Origin: JAAYGT01 sp050252075
Lineage (GTDB): Bacteria > Pseudomonadota > Gammaproteobacteria > Burkholderiales > Burkholderiaceae_B
Length of the DNA: 6,808 nucleotides
Reading direction: 5' to 3'
NCBI GenBank assembly: GCA_050252075.1
Contig: JBFWLP010000129.1
Location: 1 to 6,808, forward strand
In this document: one piece after another, positions 5,839 to 6,808 of the stretch
How the letters are laid out: every line of letters begins with the position of its first letter
Numbering within the stretch: position 1 is the stretch's first letter
Translations under genes and position numbers: made by a program
Notes under the pieces: model-generated
What the model was told of the DNA's origin: nothing
Seen by the model: only the letters and a program-made list of their open reading frames with translations
Database searches by the model: none

Positions 5839-6504
5839 ATGTTGAATTGGGTGTTGCAGTCTCGCGGGATTACCTACCTGCGCTACTTACGCCGCCGCGT
5901 TGTCCCGCGCCTGGTGCCGGGCACGTTTCTGCAGGAATTGCTCAAGAATCCAGGCAACGTCGGCGCCGTGTGCGCCAGCTCGCGGCATCTGGCCCGATAC
6001 ATTGCCAACCAGGTGCCCCGCGGCGACGGCATCGTGGTTGAACTGGGAGCAGGCACCGGTGCCGTCACCCAGGCCTTGCTGGAATCGGGCATGCCCCCCG
6101 CGCGGCTGATCGTCGTTGAGTATTCAGCTGCTTTCGTTCAAACGCTCCGGAAGCGGTTTCCCGGGCTCACCATCATTCACGGAAACGCCGCCGATCTGGC
6201 GCATTTGCTGCCGCAGGGTGTGGCCGTGGACGCCATCGTATCCAGCCTGCCGCTCTGCTCCCTTCCCAAAACGGTCACCCACTCCATCGTGCAGCAATGG
6301 GACCTCATGCTCAAGCCTCGCGGCGGCGTGGCGGTTCAATTCACGTACAATTTCAGAAAACCCCACTGGCTTGCGCGGGCGGCAACCCATCATGGCCGGG
6401 TGGGCACCGTTTGGGCAAACTTTCCACCCGCACGCGTTTTTACGCTACGTTACGCCGCTTCTCATGACCCTACCTCGCAGCCAACTGTCCCAAAACCTGA
6501 CTAA
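5839..6504 (+). CDS. SAM-dependent methyltransferase, phospholipid N-methyltransferase-like
   Basis: This 221-residue protein resembles the small COG3963/PmtA-type methyltransferases, related to rRNA adenine dimethylases, some of which methylate phosphatidylethanolamine toward phosphatidylcholine. The layout fits: an amphipathic, basic N-terminus (YLRYLRRRVVPRL, residues 13-25), which in PmtA-type enzymes helps membrane contact; FLQELLKNPGNVGAVCASSRHLA (30-52); SAM motif I VELGAGTG (67-74); an acidic residue at Glu94 in VVEYS; GNAADL (115-120); the catalytic-loop equivalent SSLPLCSLP (135-143); and the C-terminal family signature VWANFPPARVF (191-201). The last 20 or so residues, after LRYAAS, are Pro/Thr/Ser-rich and probably unstructured. 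AGGGGA lies 9 nt before the ATG. Lipid substrate specificity is inferred from the family; a different small substrate or quinone is possible. It follows xth by 87 nt in the same direction. Confidence 0.85.
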   Translation: MLNWVLQSRGITYLRYLRRRVVPRLVPGTFLQELLKNPGNVGAVCASSRHLARYIANQVPRGDGIVVELGAGTGAVTQALLESGMPPARLIVVEYSAAFVQTLRKRFPGLTIIHGNAADLAHLLPQGVAVDAIVSSLPLCSLPKTVTHSIVQQWDLMLKPRGGVAVQFTYNFRKPHWLARAATHHGRVGTVWANFPPARVFTLRYAASHDPTSQPTVPKPD

Positions 6505-6691
6505 CGGCGTTCTGCTGAACGTCGAGCACGACGAACTCGCCTACCTGGCGTATGTCGTTATCAGCGAGCCCGACCTTGATTGCCTGCCCGGCATAGTATT
6601 GCAAGAACATTTTGAGTCAGGGGCCGACATTCATGTCGCGGCCATCGACTCCCCGGAAAGTGCCGCCGTTACCATCCAGGATATCGGGTAA
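6464..6691 (+). other. Doubtful 75-codon open frame next to the IS end
   Basis: The space between the methyltransferase and the transposase holds one open frame with protein-like composition, containing HDELAYLAYVVISEPDLD and VAAIDSPESAAVTIQDIG. It overlaps the methyltransferase end by 41 bp, has no visible ribosome binding site at its ATG, and its TAA coincides with the presumed IS end. The opposite strand in codon register also reads partly open (46 codons from about 6616 downward, after a TGA). I do not recognise either product. It may be the remains of a gene truncated by the IS, or non-coding sequence. Confidence 0.25.
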
Positions 6692-6808
6692 TCCCCCCAT
6701 TTTTAACGGTGCTCAGAAGTAGCAATGCTATGCGGCCATGGTCAGCCGCTGTTTTGGGGTGATACCGCCCAATGCCATATTTGGGCGCTCGTTATTGTAG
6801 GACCACAT
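6690..6808 (-). mobile_element. End of an IS3-family insertion sequence (continues beyond window)
   Basis: The transposase 3' end plus about 38 bp of non-coding DNA forms the terminal part of an insertion sequence. On the minus strand the sequence after the transposase stop runs to GGGGGGATTACC at about 6699-6688, a C/G-run typical of IS3-family terminal repeats. The exact boundary near 6690 is an estimate because the other end and the target-site duplication are not in the window. Confidence 0.65.
6728..6808 (-). CDS. IS3-family transposase (OrfB-type integrase core), C-terminal 26 residues only
   Basis: The minus strand reads in frame to a TAG at 6730-6728 with WSYNNERPNMALGGITPKQR followed by LTMAA. 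The YNNERPNMALGG-TP pattern is the well-known C-terminal end of the rve integrase core in IS3-family transposases, including the last catalytic region's downstream helix. The start and catalytic DDE residues lie beyond the window, so intactness cannot be judged. The subgroup is not certain from this fragment. Confidence 0.88.
   Translation of the reverse strand: MWSYNNERPNMALGGITPKQRLTMAA

Noticed and set aside
6116..6504. Upstream part of an alternative frame overlapping the methyltransferase
   Set aside because: The Ser/Pro/Arg-rich reading is a frame shadow; the methyltransferase motifs lie in the other frame.

Overview
The window looks like an ordinary chromosomal stretch from a betaproteobacterium of the order Burkholderiales, most likely an Alcaligenaceae-type organism (Bordetella, Achromobacter or Pusillimonas relatives). 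This rests on the thiolase, which reads very like the Cupriavidus/Burkholderiales BktB family as I remember it, on G/C-rich third codon positions, and on the overall gene families. The assignment comes from memory of the families, not from a database search.

Layout: positions 1-4831 are transcribed on the minus strand. Read in the direction of transcription, they hold a 47-residue hypothetical protein (4831-4688), a strong hairpin terminator (4663-4629), a BktB-like beta-ketothiolase (4580-3399), a spermidine synthase-like fold protein that follows it after 5 nt (3393-2614), and then a three-gene ABC importer. The importer consists of a secreted substrate-binding protein (2549-1581), a membrane permease (1487-594) and an ATPase (587 to beyond the window edge). 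A terminator-like hairpin lies between the binding-protein and permease genes, a common way to make more binding protein than membrane components. The importer belongs to the TrpXYZ-like family (COG2984/COG4120/COG1101), whose substrates in other bacteria include aromatic amino acids; the substrate here is unknown.

From 4954 onward two genes lie on the plus strand: an exonuclease III/AP endonuclease (xthA type, GTG start, 4954-5751) and a small SAM-dependent methyltransferase of the phospholipid N-methyltransferase type (5839-6504). The xth gene diverges from the 47-residue gene, and an 18-bp perfect palindrome lies almost exactly midway between their start codons. It is the best candidate regulatory site in the window.

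The right edge (about 6690-6808) is the end of an IS3-family insertion sequence, showing the last 26 residues of its transposase on the minus strand. Between the methyltransferase and the IS is a short stretch with an open frame of doubtful status, possibly the remnant of a gene cut by the IS. I see no CRISPR array, tRNA, rRNA, toxin-antitoxin pair or obvious defence system. I do not think the window holds a novel multi-gene system. The points worth following up are the palindrome with its divergent small gene, the modified motif in the spermidine synthase-like protein, and the IS junction.
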